A stretch of 64,000 nucleotides of DNA from Priestia aryabhattai (GCF_023715685.1 NZ_JAMBOQ010000001.1:868001-932000); one strand, 5' to 3'. Shown: positions 1 to 9,405, counted from the stretch's first letter. Notes: generated from the letters alone by a model not told the origin. Made by a program: numbers and translations.

Positions 1-872
1 ATTTTTCGCATAAGCTTAGACGTAGTTGCAAAGTATCCGCAGTGTGGACCTCCAAATTGACTTGGAATACCAAATGGCTGTGCATCTCCAATAACAATAT
101 CCGCTCCGAAGTCTCCAGGAGGTGTCAATAAGCCTAATGACAAAGGATTACTGGAAACAACAAACATGCATTTTTCTTGATGAGTAATTTCTTCAATTTC
201 TTTTAACGGCTCGATTTGCCCGTAGAAATTTGGATATTGGACAATAACAGCTGCCACGTCATTTCCCATCTCTTTTTCTAATGCAATCATATCTGTTATG
301 CCGTCTGCTGCAGGGATTTCTACCACTTCAATGTATTGACCCTTCGCATACGTTTTTAAAACATCTTTTGACTCAGGGTGAACGGCCGCAGAGACAAGTA
401 CTTTTTTCTTTTTGGTTTGACCCGCACTAAGCATAGCGGCTTCTGCTAAAGCAGTTCCTCCGTCATACATAGAAGAATTGGCCACGTCCATTCCCGTTAA
501 CTCACAAATCATTGTTTGAAATTCAAAGATGGCCTGAAGTTCTCCTTGAGAAATTTCTGGTTGATATGGAGTATAGGCCGTATAAAATTCCGAACGAGAA
601 ATAACATGATCAACAATAACCGGCATGTAATGATCATAAACCCCTGCTCCTAAAAAAGAAGAATAGTCTTTTAAATGAGCATTTTTAGCAGCCATATTAT
701 TTAATTCTTTTAATAGCTGAGGCTCTGAAGCAGCTTTTTTAATATTGTATTCTCCTTGAAAACGAACGCGCTGCGGAATATCTGAAAATAAATCATCAAC
801 AGATGAAACACCAATTGCTGCTAACATTTGCTGCTGATCTTGTTCTGTCATTGGTAAATAGCGATGTAACAT
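1..872 (-). CDS. gcvPA: Glycine dehydrogenase (decarboxylating) subunit 1, 3' end outside window
   Basis: The first 290 or so codons of the N-terminal-type P-protein subunit of the glycine cleavage system are present; the family is about 450 residues, so the 3' third lies off the left edge. P-protein is the PLP enzyme that decarboxylates glycine and passes the aminomethyl group to lipoyl H-protein. The reading frame begins [12 protein letters not shown] at 872 after GGGGAGG with good spacing and stays open to the edge. It follows gcvT by 20 bp on the same strand, so both are under the upstream glycine riboswitch. The PLP lysine is on the other subunit (gcvPB), not seen here. Confidence 0.95.
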   Translation of the reverse strand, partial: MLHRYLPMTEQDQQQMLAAIGVSSVDDLFSDIPQRVRFQGEYNIKKAASEPQLLKELNNMAAKNAHLKDYSSFLGAGVYDHYMPVIVDHVISRSEFYTAYTPYQPEISQGELQAIFEFQTMICELTGMDVANSSMYDGGTALAEAAMLSAGQTKKKKVLVSAAVHPESKDVLKTYAKGQYIEVVEIPAADGITDMIALEKEMGNDVAAVIVQYPNFYGQIEPLKEIEEITHQEKCMFVVSSNPLSLGLLTPPGDFGADIVIGDAQPFGIPSQFGGPHCGYFATTSKLMRK

Positions 873-892
873 GTTAAATTCCTCCCCAAAGC

Positions 893-1993
893 TTACTTTG
901 AACGTTTATAAAAAGGTGTTGAAACCACTTTTGCCTTTAAGCGTTTTTTTCGAACCTGCACTTCCACTTCTTGACCAAGCTCTGAATACTCTGCTGATAA
1001 TAGCGCTAAACCGATGTTTTTCTTTAGTGTAGGTGACTGTGTACCTGTTGTCACAAACCCAATTTGCTCTTCGTCTGCAAATACTTCGTAACCGTGTCGT
1101 GGTATACCTTTATCAATCATTTCAATTCCTACTAATTTACGAGGCGCTCCGCTTTCACGCTGTTCTTTTAGCACTTCTTTTCCAATAAAGCTGTCTTTGT
1201 TTGTTTTTACTGCAAATCCAATTCGAGCTTCAATTGGCGTAATATCTTTTGAAAGCTCTTGGCCATATAAAGCCAAAGTAGCTTCAAAACGAAGTGTATC
1301 GCGAGCTCCTAATCCGCAAGGCAACACACCGTCAGCACTGCCTGCTTCTAAAATAGCCGTCCACAAGTGAGAGGCGTCAGCTGAAGAACAGTAAATTTCA
1401 AATCCATCTTCTCCGGTATATCCTGTACGTGAAACAAGAGCTTTTACATTCGCTACTTCTACATCATCAGCAAATGTAAATGGCTTTAATAAAGATAAGT
1501 TTTCGTTCGTTAAAGTTTGTAGAACTTTTTCTGCTAAAGGACCTTGTAAAGCTAGCTGTGCAATTTCATCAGATTGATTAACGAGCGTTACATCTCCTTG
1601 TTTGTGAGACGCTAACCACTCATAGTCTTTTTGAATATTAGCAGCATTTACGACTAGCAAATACTCTTGATCTGCTTTTTTATAAATAAGCAAATCATCT
1701 ACCGTGCCTCCGTCTTCATAACACATAGCCGTATACTGCGCTTTTCCATCTACGAGAGTAGAAGCGTCATTTGTCATCGTGTGCTGAAGAAAAGCTAAGC
1801 TATCAGCTCCTGTTACAAGAATTTCTCCCATATGAGAAACATCAAAAAGACCTGCCTTTGTACGTACAGCTTCATGCTCTTCTTTAATAGAAGAAAATTG
1901 AACTGGAAGAGCCCATCCACCAAAATCAATTGTTTTGGCACCATATTTTTGATAGGTATCATAAAGCGGCGTTTTGTTTAATTCTGTTGTCAT
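893..1993 (-). CDS. gcvT: Aminomethyltransferase (glycine cleavage T-protein)
   Basis: T-protein of the glycine cleavage system: moves the methylene group from aminomethylated H-protein to tetrahydrofolate, releasing ammonia. The 366-residue length is normal for the family. Family segments are visible: FGGWALPVQ near the start, FDVSHMGE around residue 50, [12 protein letters not shown] near residue 190 and GLGARDTLR in the middle. An upstream in-frame ATG at 1999 lies only two bases from the GAGGAGG motif, so the ATG at 1993 (MTTELNKT) fits better. First gene of the riboswitch-controlled gcvT-gcvPA transcript. Confidence 0.97.
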   Translation of the reverse strand: MTTELNKTPLYDTYQKYGAKTIDFGGWALPVQFSSIKEEHEAVRTKAGLFDVSHMGEILVTGADSLAFLQHTMTNDASTLVDGKAQYTAMCYEDGGTVDDLLIYKKADQEYLLVVNAANIQKDYEWLASHKQGDVTLVNQSDEIAQLALQGPLAEKVLQTLTNENLSLLKPFTFADDVEVANVKALVSRTGYTGEDGFEIYCSSADASHLWTAILEAGSADGVLPCGLGARDTLRFEATLALYGQELSKDITPIEARIGFAVKTNKDSFIGKEVLKEQRESGAPRKLVGIEMIDKGIPRHGYEVFADEEQIGFVTTGTQSPTLKKNIGLALLSAEYSELGQEVEVQVRKKRLKAKVVSTPFYKRSK

Positions 1994-2075
1994 ATTCATG
2001 TCCTCCTCTTTTTCACGTGAAACTTTTCATAACGGGGAGTTTTCAAATAGTGTGGGGATCACTATGTATCCAAAC

Positions 2076-2128
2076 AAAAAAGGACAGAAAACCCCCTACT
2101 GTATTTAGTAGGAAGTCTCTGTCCTTTT
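2076..2128 (-). terminator. Riboswitch expression-platform terminator upstream of gcvT
   Basis: On the minus strand AAAGGACAGAG and TCTGTCCTTTT form a long outer stem enclosing CCTACTAAATACAGTAGG, followed by a run of T. The 5' arm overlaps the 3' end of the second glycine aptamer. Glycine binding could therefore prevent terminator formation, as known for the ON-type gcvT riboswitch of Bacillus. Confidence 0.85.
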
Positions 2129-2298
2129 CACCTGAAAGTTTACCTATAAACAAATAGGTTTGCCTCGTGGGTGGTCTATAAACGCATAGACACTCTCCAG
2201 AGCTGCGTCAAACAAGAGTCTTTTTGCCTGAGAGATTCACAATTTTATTGCTTGCTCCTTCGGCGCTACATTCAAGTAGTCTCTCCCCGTGTCATCAT
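2121..2298 (-). promoter_or_regulatory. Tandem glycine riboswitch
   Basis: Reading the minus strand, two consecutive glycine aptamers are recognisable. The first has GGGGAGAGACTAC, then GCGCCGAAGGAGCAA, then CTCTCAGGCAAAAAGACTC. The second has CTGGAGAG, then ACCCACGAGGCAAACC, then TTTCAGGTGAAAAGGACAG. The order, the short linker and the position directly upstream of gcvT match the gcvT riboswitch of Bacillus. A terminator follows immediately, so binding is expected to switch gcvT-gcvPA on when glycine is abundant. The ends are approximate by a few bases. Confidence 0.95.
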
Positions 2299-2478
2299 TC
2301 GCTTCTATAAAGTTGGTAAAGTTGGGCATACTACTGAAAGATGTATCTATCTTTATTCACACAATCATTTGTAAAGTGCTAATCTATTTTCTTTTTAAAA
2401 TTTTCTAAATATATTTTTATCCTACCTGATTCTTATCATTTGTTCAATAAAAATTTTTCACAAAGGAGCATTTTTATT

Positions 2479-4152
2479 ATGAAAGTGAAATTAAACATTG
2501 ATGAAACATGGGAAGCGGCCTTCTCGACTAAATTGGAGCAAGACGGCCCTTGGTCTGCATGGGATTTGTATAAGCTTGCCTATGAAATAGAAGACCAAAC
2601 GCTTATCTCAGAATTTGAAGGACTACAAAGCCCAAAACACCTAGCCGATTTAACGCCGCTTCCTCATCAGCTCGAAGTAGCCAAACAAGTAGTTGAAACA
2701 ATGAATGGGAAAGCCATTTTAGCAGATGAAGTAGGACTTGGGAAAACGATTGAAGCGGGGTTAATTTTAAAGGAATATATGATTCGCGGACTTGTTAAAA
2801 AAGTTCTCATTTTAGTTCCAGCTTCGCTTGTTTCACAATGGGCTATGGAATTGAATCAAAAATTTTATATTCCCGCAGTCCCTCAAAGAAAATCATATGT
2901 GTGGGATCAGTGTGACATCGTTGTGTCTTCAATTGATACAGCAAAACGTTCTCCTCACCGAGAAATTGTGCTAGAACAAGACTACGACCTCATCATCATT
3001 GATGAAGCTCATAAACTCAAAAACAACAAAACAAAAAACTATGAATTTGTTCAAAGTCTGAAGAAGAAATTTTGTCTGTTGCTAACCGCAACACCAATTC
3101 AAAATCGAATTGAAGAAATTTTTAATTTAGTCTCTCTTTTGAAGCCTGGACATCTCGGCAATAAAGACTATTTTGAAGAGTTATTTTCTGCTAAAAAACG
3201 TTCTTTGCAAAATGATGAATACTTAAAAGAGCTTGTTAACAAAGTTATGATTCGAAATCGCCGCCACGACACGGGTATCGAATGGACAAAGCGAATTGTT
3301 CAAACCATTCCTGTCGAATTTTCACCAAAAGAACGCGAACTATACGATGCGATTACGTCTTTTAAAGGAAACGGGCTTCACCCTTCAAGCGCTTTTTCAA
3401 TTTTAACCTTGCAGCGAGAAGCCTGCAGCAGCCGTGAAGCTGTGTATATGACCTTAAAAAACATGCTGGAACGTCAAGAAGATCAAAACAGCGCATTAAC
3501 GGAACATATGATTACTCCGTTAATGGAATTACTTCAGCAAGTGCCGCAAAATGCAAAAGCAGAAAAAGTGCTAGAACTCGTTCAAAAAATTGATGACAAA
3601 GTTATTATTTTCACTGAGTATAGAGCAACTCAGCTGTATTTACAGTGGTATTTAAAACAGCATGGAATTACCTCTGTACCGTTTAGAGGAGGATTTAAGC
3701 GAGGTAAAAAAGACTGGATGAAGCAGCTTTTTGAAAGCCACGCGCAAGTATTTATTGCCACTGAAGCGGGCGGAGAAGGAATCAACCTTCAGTTTTGTCA
3801 TCATATCATTAACTATGATCTACCGTGGAATCCAATGCGTCTAGAACAGCGAATTGGAAGGGTCCATCGTTTAGGTCAAAAACATGATGTTCACATTTAC
3901 AATTTAGCAATTCAACATACGGTCGAAGAACATATTTTAAAATTGTTATACGAAAAAATAAATCTTTTTGAACGAGTTGTTGGAGAGTTAGATGATATTT
4001 TAACAAAGCTTGATTTAAAAAATATCGAAGAGCATATTCAAGATATTTTATTTCATTCACGGAGTGAAGGAGAAATAAAAATCAAAATGGAGAACTTGAC
4101 GTCTATTATTCAATACGAAGACAGCGAGGAGGATCAGCATGCAGCAAACTGA
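2479..4152 (+). CDS. yqhH: SNF2-family DEAD/DEAH-box helicase YqhH
   Basis: A 557-residue SNF2/RapA-like ATPase. It shows the Walker A segment LADEVGLGKT near residue 85, a DEAH box in IIDEAHKLKN near 175, LTATPIQNR near 200, and the C-terminal helicase motif QRIGRVHRLGQ near 470. Such proteins translocate on DNA to remodel bound proteins such as RNA polymerase; the role of YqhH itself is not established. An in-frame ATG at 2440 has no ribosome binding site; AAAGGAG precedes the ATG at 2479 (MKVKLNIDE). The gene overlaps yqhG by 14 bp, so the two are coupled, and it is divergent from gcvT as in B. subtilis. Confidence 0.93.
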   Translation: MKVKLNIDETWEAAFSTKLEQDGPWSAWDLYKLAYEIEDQTLISEFEGLQSPKHLADLTPLPHQLEVAKQVVETMNGKAILADEVGLGKTIEAGLILKEYMIRGLVKKVLILVPASLVSQWAMELNQKFYIPAVPQRKSYVWDQCDIVVSSIDTAKRSPHREIVLEQDYDLIIIDEAHKLKNNKTKNYEFVQSLKKKFCLLLTATPIQNRIEEIFNLVSLLKPGHLGNKDYFEELFSAKKRSLQNDEYLKELVNKVMIRNRRHDTGIEWTKRIVQTIPVEFSPKERELYDAITSFKGNGLHPSSAFSILTLQREACSSREAVYMTLKNMLERQEDQNSALTEHMITPLMELLQQVPQNAKAEKVLELVQKIDDKVIIFTEYRATQLYLQWYLKQHGITSVPFRGGFKRGKKDWMKQLFESHAQVFIATEAGGEGINLQFCHHIINYDLPWNPMRLEQRIGRVHRLGQKHDVHIYNLAIQHTVEEHILKLLYEKINLFERVVGELDDILTKLDLKNIEEHIQDILFHSRSEGEIKIKMENLTSIIQYEDSEEDQHAAN

Positions 4153-4963
4153 TATTCATCAATTTTTAAAACGTTATTTTCTAGCTAATAATTGTTCTAT
4201 TGTAACAGAAACACCGTCTTATCTGACGGTTCAATTAACGATTGAACTCGATAAAGAATTGATGAATCGTCCATTTTATTGGCACTATATTGAAAAGACA
4301 GGAGGAGAAGCAACTCCTGCTTCCCTCACTTTCATTACAGACCCAGCATTTGAAGACGATTCCGTTCAAGGAGAACGAATTCATTTTGGTTCACCTAGGC
4401 TGCACCAAATTTTCGCTTCTACTCAAAAGCTAGGCGGGTTTATTCACTTGTATGAACAAGTTGCATCAGCTCAGCCAACAAATCAGCCTTTACACCCTTG
4501 GCTTGCATTAAATATTAAAGTCTCGTACAAATGCGATCGTAAAAAAGATGAGCTCTTGTCGCTTGGCATTAATTTAATCAATGGACAAATTATTGAATCA
4601 TTTCATGAATTAATCATTAATCAAAATTTGTCATCTAAAATCTCAGACTATTGCTTTACTCTCTCACCTTTTATTAAACCTAAAAGTGCGATCGCACGAC
4701 TCACATCATATGTGACTGACTATGTTAAAGCTCAGCCAACTGAATGGGCTGAAAAAGCGCAGGAGAGATGGTATGAAGACTTAGCGCTTCTTGATCATTT
4801 TTACGAAACAGCAGAAGAGCTGCCAGAAATATATATGACAGAAAAAACAGCGCTTCAAGAACTGTACGAACCAACTATATTATTTAAGTTTATAAACGGT
4901 GGCTTATTTTACATATCGCCCGAAACGATGTCTCGTCAATTTAACAAAACACAAGCCGGTTAA
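4139..4963 (+). CDS. yqhG: YqhG family protein of unknown function
   Basis: A 274-residue soluble protein of the Bacillus YqhG family, recognised by sequence character and position after yqhH. No enzymatic motif or membrane segment is visible. The ATG lies inside the 3' end of yqhH after GAGGAGG, giving a 14-bp overlap and translational coupling, so its product probably works with the helicase. A strong terminator follows at once. Confidence 0.85.
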   Translation: MQQTDIHQFLKRYFLANNCSIVTETPSYLTVQLTIELDKELMNRPFYWHYIEKTGGEATPASLTFITDPAFEDDSVQGERIHFGSPRLHQIFASTQKLGGFIHLYEQVASAQPTNQPLHPWLALNIKVSYKCDRKKDELLSLGINLINGQIIESFHELIINQNLSSKISDYCFTLSPFIKPKSAIARLTSYVTDYVKAQPTEWAEKAQERWYEDLALLDHFYETAEELPEIYMTEKTALQELYEPTILFKFINGGLFYISPETMSRQFNKTQAG

Positions 4964-5003
4964 AAAGAAAGATGAGCATATCATATGCTCATCTTTCTTT
5001 TTT
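4964..5003. terminator. Bidirectional terminator between yqhG and yqzE
   Basis: An almost perfect inverted repeat, AAAGAAAGATGAGCATAT mirrored around one central base and flanked by A and T runs on both sides. It can stop yqhG on the plus strand and the comG-yqzE transcript on the minus strand. It overlaps the last codons of yqzE. Confidence 0.9.
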
Positions 5004-5174
5004 CTTTCGATACCACAGCATAAACGACAGCGGAATCATCCCAAACCATCTGTTTGCAAAAGGTGCTCGCTCTTCTTTTTTTTGAATCTTTTTCGTTTTC
5101 CTTTCTTCTTTTGGCTGATCCATATATTGTACAAATTGCTGAGTCATATATTTTACATAATCATTCGTTTTCAT
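4989..5174 (-). CDS. yqzE: YqzE family small protein
   Basis: A 61-residue protein starting MKTNDYVKYMTQQFVQYMD, matching the Bacillus YqzE family found at the end of the comG operon. The middle is very basic and charged (KEERKTKKIQKKEER) and the C-terminus has one hydrophobic stretch (WFGMIPLSFMLWY) that could be a membrane anchor. Its role is unknown. GAGGAGAT precedes the ATG. It sits 43 bp after comGG on the same strand and may be co-transcribed with competence genes. Confidence 0.85.
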   Translation of the reverse strand: MKTNDYVKYMTQQFVQYMDQPKEERKTKKIQKKEERAPFANRWFGMIPLSFMLWYRKKKER

Positions 5175-5217
5175 ATAATCATCTCCTCAGCACTATTATA
5201 TCCGGAGAGAAAGAGAC

Positions 5218-5592
5218 TTAATCCGTCCACTTCACAATGTGTTGATCCTTTTTTTGAATATATGCCGTTTCCGTCAATGCTCTTCCTTGCAATGTTTGAC
5301 ACCTTATTTTTAGGATAATTATCTGTTCATCTTCACTTACTACTTCGTATGAAACCGTACCAGTTTCTAATACTAAAGGTGCAGATGGGGATTTATTATG
5401 TTCTTTTATTTCTTTTTTCACATGTACAACCGCATTTTCTAAAAGATGCTGCAGACGATTTTTCTGTTCTACTTCTTGATAAAATGAACTTTTCGTCACA
5501 AAATATGTGGTTTGCTGAGCTACTAACAGAAGAAAAAGCGCACAAAATGCTAAAACAACCGGTAGAATAAATCCTTGCTCGTTACGTTTCAT
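5218..5592 (-). CDS. comGG: Competence pseudopilin-like protein ComGG
   Basis: Last gene of the comG operon, about 124 residues. It has a short basic N-terminus, QGF and then a hydrophobic segment (residues about 10-28), with weaker prepilin character than its neighbours, as expected for ComGG, a minor pilin of the competence pseudopilus. Two starts are possible, TTG at 5598 and ATG at 5592, both inside the end of comGF; no clear ribosome binding site is visible, so coupling to comGF is likely. I prefer the ATG. Confidence 0.88.
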   Translation of the reverse strand: MKRNEQGFILPVVLAFCALFLLLVAQQTTYFVTKSSFYQEVEQKNRLQHLLENAVVHVKKEIKEHNKSPSAPLVLETGTVSYEVVSEDEQIIILKIRCQTLQGRALTETAYIQKKDQHIVKWTD

Positions 5593-6019
5593 AAGCAAGC
5601 ATCAAAAACGTCGTAATGGTTTCTTCTCTGACTTTGTTAAAACCGTCTGTTGAACGAATCAGCAGCCTTTCCTTTTGCTGTTCATACATAATATTCTTAA
5701 TATGCTGCAGCACAACTTCATGGCCACTTTCATCCACTCGTCTTCTTATCTTGTCTTCATAGCGTTCATAAGTGATGATCTGGTTATTTTCCATTTTCAA
5801 AGTAAGAGTAGTCGCATGAATTCCCACTTCTTTTGCTTCTCGATATTCCATAGCAAGTTGATTCACAAAAATTTCCCACTCCATTTCATTCATACTAAAG
5901 TCTGGATTATATGTTTGCTTGGCTAGCGGAATGATAATGGGCAAAAACGAAACGATGATCAAAAAAAGAGTAAAACTGACTAACATCTCCACAAGCGTAA
6001 AGCCTTTTTCACTTTTCAC
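5582..6019 (-). CDS. comGF: Competence minor pseudopilin ComGF
   Basis: A 145-residue protein with a type IV prepilin leader, MKSEKGFTLVEML, where ComC peptidase would cut before the F, then a hydrophobic helix. ComGF is a minor pilin of the DNA-uptake pseudopilus. It starts with GTG overlapping the comGE stop (GTGA) and ends inside comGG, so it is translationally coupled on both sides. Confidence 0.92.
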   Translation of the reverse strand: MKSEKGFTLVEMLVSFTLFLIIVSFLPIIIPLAKQTYNPDFSMNEMEWEIFVNQLAMEYREAKEVGIHATTLTLKMENNQIITYERYEDKIRRRVDESGHEVVLQHIKNIMYEQQKERLLIRSTDGFNKVREETITTFLMLAYET

Positions 6020-6354
6020 TTTAACATCACATCACACTTCTTTTTCATTTTCTCAGTGGAATCTGTCCATTCTACACAAAGCTTTTGAGTACTCTCTCCG
6101 TTCCACTTCAGATAAAACGCAACGTTTTCTTTTACGATTTTTTCTCGCCGTTTATATCCTGCTTCATATTTATATTTCAATAGCTCTTCGTGCAAGATAG
6201 CATCAGCTTGGTACGAAACATATTGCTTCTTTTCTGCTTCCTTCATCTGAACATACAAAGGAATAATTGTACCGGTTAGGAGTAGAAGCATGCTAAATGA
6301 AACAAGCATTTCTAACAGCGTATAGCCCTGCTGACCCTTACATCTTGTCCACAT
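6016..6354 (-). CDS. comGE: Competence minor pseudopilin ComGE
   Basis: A 112-residue minor pilin with the prepilin signature QQGYTLLEM near residue 10 (Y in place of the usual F), followed by a hydrophobic helix. It overlaps comGD by 17 bp and comGF by 4 bp. It is short on other motifs, as usual in the family, so the call rests on the prepilin leader and its place in the operon. Confidence 0.9.
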   Translation of the reverse strand: MWTRCKGQQGYTLLEMLVSFSMLLLLTGTIIPLYVQMKEAEKKQYVSYQADAILHEELLKYKYEAGYKRREKIVKENVAFYLKWNGESTQKLCVEWTDSTEKMKKKCDVMLK

Positions 6355-6775
6355 AAAAACGGCCTCTACCTATTTGAAAAGTAACTTTGTATTTGAATTT
6401 TTGGTTGTTAATAAAAATGGTCTTTGCTTGAGAAATATTTCCGTTTTTGTTGTATTGTATCGTGGAATTTCCGCTTCCAAACGCGATATGAATGGTGGAG
6501 TCATAGGTGCGTTTATAAAGAACGGCTCGAGAATCAGAAACAATATATTCTGTTCCCTTCGATGCGAAGCTAATTTTAATTGGAGATTCTCGGTTCATGG
6601 CTGTCTGCTGCACATAAAACGTGTCGCTTTGCAGCTGTCGCAAGAATAATGTGATTTTGTAATATTCCACAAGCGGCCGAATGGTTACGATAATGGAAAA
6701 CATCATCACTTGCACAATAAATAAAACCATTAGCATTTCAATGAGAGTGAATCCTTTTTGCTTAAGAAGAACCAC
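6338..6775 (-). CDS. comGD: Competence minor pseudopilin ComGD
   Basis: Minor pseudopilin with the prepilin cleavage motif KQKGFTLIEM near residue 6 and a hydrophobic helix behind it. The open frame reaches back to 6820, but this would add 15 residues ahead of an otherwise normal leader and overlap comGC by 59 bp. The GTG at 6773-6775, just before the comGC stop and behind AAAGGT, gives a standard 145-residue protein and is the start given here. Confidence 0.9.
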   Translation of the reverse strand: MVLLKQKGFTLIEMLMVLFIVQVMMFSIIVTIRPLVEYYKITLFLRQLQSDTFYVQQTAMNRESPIKISFASKGTEYIVSDSRAVLYKRTYDSTIHIAFGSGNSTIQYNKNGNISQAKTIFINNQKFKYKVTFQIGRGRFYVDKM

Positions 6776-7073
6776 TAGCTGTAACCTTTCCGGTACCGTC
6801 AATTTGAATAGCTTGACCATTTGGACATACGGTGCCTTCTTTTAAGTAGCCTCCTGCTTCAAGCTCTTCTAGGCTTGGTGTTTCGCCGTTTTCAAGTTCA
6901 TATACTTGTACCTCAGCCTCTACGGTTTTGACAAGAGCCGAGCAGCCTTTGTTGTTAATAACAGTATTATGCTTTAACACATTTGGAATCATAATGAGCA
7001 AAAGCACGGTAATAACAAGCATAACAATTAACATTTCAATAAGAGTAAATCCTTTATTACCTTTTAGAATCAT
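6762..7073 (-). CDS. comGC: Major competence pseudopilin ComGC
   Basis: The major subunit of the competence pseudopilus, 103 residues. The leader MILKGNKGFTLIEM has the ComC peptidase site before F, then a long hydrophobic helix (about residues 9-30). Two cysteines (NKGCSAL and GTVCPNG) match the intramolecular disulfide known in ComGC. It is the third gene of the comG operon, 14 bp after comGB. Confidence 0.96.
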   Translation of the reverse strand: MILKGNKGFTLIEMLIVMLVITVLLLIMIPNVLKHNTVINNKGCSALVKTVEAEVQVYELENGETPSLEELEAGGYLKEGTVCPNGQAIQIDGTGKVTASGSS

Positions 7074-7087
7074 ATTCTTTCACCTTT

Positions 7088-8134
7088 CTACAAGCTCGAC
7101 ATCACTTCTAACATCGGAAGCATAACAGACATATACATAAGCAGAATGACAATCCCGATGAATAAAAATGTAAGTGGCTGTACATATTTTAAAATACGAA
7201 AAATAAATTGTTCCATTCTTTCCATCATAAATAAACTGTAATCATACAGCTCTTGAGAAAGCTCACCGTTCTGCTGTCCATGCACAATAACTTGAGCCAA
7301 GTCTTTTTCATAATGAGATTTAGCTGAGACGATATGATCTAGTCGCATTCCTGAGGAAAGTTGATCTGTAAAAGCAAAAGCTTCTACTTGAAAAAATGGA
7401 TGATGCTCCTGCTTTTGAAAAAGAGCAAAGCATTCATAAATAGATAAACCGCCGTTTAATAAATTGCTCATATGAACAGAAAAAAAGTAAGAGTTAAATA
7501 GCCTTGTGAATGTTCGGATAACGGGAACTCTCATAAAAAGCTGCATTTGAACTACTGGAGGCAATTTTTTGATATAAATCACATAAAACAAAGAGAGGAT
7601 GATTGGCATACTGATGACTACAGGTAACACAAAAGGAAAGAGCGACATCCCCTTCATAAACAGGAGGATAAACGAAGACTGTTTGTTTCCAAAGGATAAG
7701 TACAGAGCTTCAAACTGTGGAAGTAGAACCGTACTTAAAACAAACAAAACCGAAAGAATAAACAGGAGTAGCAACACGGGATATTGAACAAGCTTTTGAA
7801 ATTTCTTACGATGCCTTACTTTTTCTTCAATCATTGAGCTACTTTCTTTTAAAGCAAATTGAAGATTTCCATGCTGTTCCGCAAAATATAAATAGCTTAA
7901 AATATCACGGTGAAACTGAAGTTTAACAAAAGCATCGTGTAAAGATTCTCCTCGTTTTAATTGTTCAAGACATTTTTCAATATCCGTTTTTTCTTTTTTA
8001 GATACTTGAAACGTCAAAAACGAAAGAGCTTGAGAAAGAGTGTATCCTTTCTCTAAAAGTTTAGAGACCTGCTTAAGAATTTTAGCTTGCTGAGCAAGAG
8101 ACCACCTTTTTTGTCTGTTTGTCTTTACCCCCAT
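7088..8134 (-). CDS. comGB: Competence pseudopilus membrane platform protein ComGB
   Basis: A 348-residue GspF/PilC-type inner-membrane protein that anchors pseudopilus assembly. It shows the two repeated GspF domains, each followed by hydrophobic segments (about residues 115-190 and 310-345). Its ATG overlaps the comGA stop (GGATGGGGGTAA), so it is coupled to the ATPase gene. Confidence 0.94.
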   Translation of the reverse strand: MGVKTNRQKRWSLAQQAKILKQVSKLLEKGYTLSQALSFLTFQVSKKEKTDIEKCLEQLKRGESLHDAFVKLQFHRDILSYLYFAEQHGNLQFALKESSSMIEEKVRHRKKFQKLVQYPVLLLLFILSVLFVLSTVLLPQFEALYLSFGNKQSSFILLFMKGMSLFPFVLPVVISMPIILSLFYVIYIKKLPPVVQMQLFMRVPVIRTFTRLFNSYFFSVHMSNLLNGGLSIYECFALFQKQEHHPFFQVEAFAFTDQLSSGMRLDHIVSAKSHYEKDLAQVIVHGQQNGELSQELYDYSLFMMERMEQFIFRILKYVQPLTFLFIGIVILLMYMSVMLPMLEVMSSL

Positions 8135-9177
8135 CCGTCTAGCGAATGCGGATATAAATAGCCAAGCGCGATTCCTTTCAGAATAACATCTCGGAGCGTT
8201 TTATAATCATAATCCGCATTTTCTCCTTTCACTTCTCTCATCACTGCGCTAAGCTCCTTGCCGTAAAGCAATTCATATATACTGGACTGACGATGCTTCC
8301 TCATTTTTTTACATACGGGGTGGCATTTTCCGGGACACAGCGGACAGCGAATTTCTACAAGGCGCTGCGCGGCTACTGCTACAAGAGTCTGTTCCATTTC
8401 TTGAAAGCTAACTCCAAACTCAAGCAGCCTGTACAAAGAGCCTTTTGTATCTTTAGTATGCATCGTTGTCAGAACCAAGTGCCCGGTAAGCGCCGCTCTC
8501 ACAGCAATTTTGGCTGTCTCACTATCTCTTATTTCTCCCACCATGATAATGTCTGGGTCATGGCGCAATATGGCTTTTAAACCACTCGTGTACGTAATCC
8601 CTGCGCGTTCATTTACCTGAACTTGAAGCACGGTTTCACTCGGTTTTTCAATAGGATCTTCTAGAGTAATGACATTTCGATTTAAAAGGTGTTTTACTTC
8701 GTGTAAAAGAGTATATAAAGTAGTGGTTTTACCTGATCCTGTAGGACCGGTAAAAATAATCAATCCATGAGAGAATTTCAAGAGAGAAATAAGCTTTTTA
8801 GTATGTTCAGGAAAAAGAGATAAATGTTTGAGAGATGTAGATTGTTGATGCGGTAAAAGCCTAATAACAAGACTTTCATCATGAGAAGTAGGAAGAGTCG
8901 ATAAACGCAGATTTACTTGGTAGTGATCAATGGAAGTGGTCAAGGCACCATTTTGAGGTTTTCTTCGCTCACCAATATCCATTCCTCCTAAAAATTTAAA
9001 ATGCGAAATGAGCCGTTCAGACATTTCCTTCGAAATGACTCTCTTTAAAATAAGCTCCTGGTCAATTCGCAGCTGAATCACAGCATCTTTCTTTCGGGGC
9101 ACAATATGCACATCAGAACTTCGGCACTCACATGCATCTCGTATAACGTAAGTAGCAAACTGTTCAATTTCGGTCAA
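8125..9177 (-). CDS. comGA: Competence pseudopilus assembly ATPase ComGA
   Basis: A 350-residue PilB/GspE-family traffic ATPase driving pseudopilus assembly for DNA uptake. Walker A is FTGPTGSGKTTTLY near residue 140, the Asp box follows (LEDPIEK), and DIIMVGEIRD is the Walker B segment. The start is TTG at 9177, ten bases after AAAGGAGCG; a short out-of-frame ATG ... TGA sits between them. It is the first gene of the seven-gene operon. I looked for a ComK box (AAAA-N5-TTTT pairs) upstream and saw none that is clear. Confidence 0.95.
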   Translation of the reverse strand: MTEIEQFATYVIRDACECRSSDVHIVPRKKDAVIQLRIDQELILKRVISKEMSERLISHFKFLGGMDIGERRKPQNGALTTSIDHYQVNLRLSTLPTSHDESLVIRLLPHQQSTSLKHLSLFPEHTKKLISLLKFSHGLIIFTGPTGSGKTTTLYTLLHEVKHLLNRNVITLEDPIEKPSETVLQVQVNERAGITYTSGLKAILRHDPDIIMVGEIRDSETAKIAVRAALTGHLVLTTMHTKDTKGSLYRLLEFGVSFQEMEQTLVAVAAQRLVEIRCPLCPGKCHPVCKKMRKHRQSSIYELLYGKELSAVMREVKGENADYDYKTLRDVILKGIALGYLYPHSLDGWG

Positions 9178-9320
9178 ACGATCATCGCTCCTTTATTTGT
9201 AATAAAGATGATTGTTAAAACATCTAGAACAGTAATTTCGACCTTTTTCGAGATTTCCCTCCTTCTTTTTTTATTTTTTATAAATTTTTTAGTATACGTT
9301 TCTTTTTTTCGTTTCAATCC

Positions 9321-9348
9321 TTGTACACAGTGTACAACTTCTGTACAC
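9321..9348. promoter_or_regulatory. Perfect 17-bp palindrome plus a half-site upstream of comGA
   Basis: TTGTACACAGTGTACAA is an exact dyad around one central base, and a third TGTACAC half follows at 9342-9348. On the minus strand it lies directly upstream of a possible comG promoter (TTGAAA at 9312-9317, then TATACT about 15 bp downstream). This is the shape of an operator for a dimeric regulator; the regulator is unknown. The rest of the 268-bp gap between comGA and mgsR is AT-rich sequence with one terminator. Confidence 0.45.
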
Positions 9349-9364
9349 CTCTAAACGATTACAT

Positions 9365-9405
9365 AAAAAAAAGACAACGTGATGTAAACTCTACGCTGTC
9401 GTTTT
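9365..9405 (-). terminator. Probable terminator after mgsR
   Basis: GACAACGT (9373-9380) pairs with ACGCTGTC (9393-9400) with one mismatch; an eight-base A run on the plus strand gives a T tract on the minus strand just past the hairpin. It sits about 40 bp beyond the mgsR stop. Confidence 0.6.

Noticed and set aside
1930..2374. Two plus-strand open frames over the gcvT leader
   Set aside because: They lie on the opposite strand of a conserved glycine riboswitch and its terminator and have no ribosome binding site or protein character.
9178..9310. ComK box upstream of comGA
   Set aside because: A/T tracts are present but no pair of AAAA-N5-TTTT boxes with proper spacing could be found by eye.
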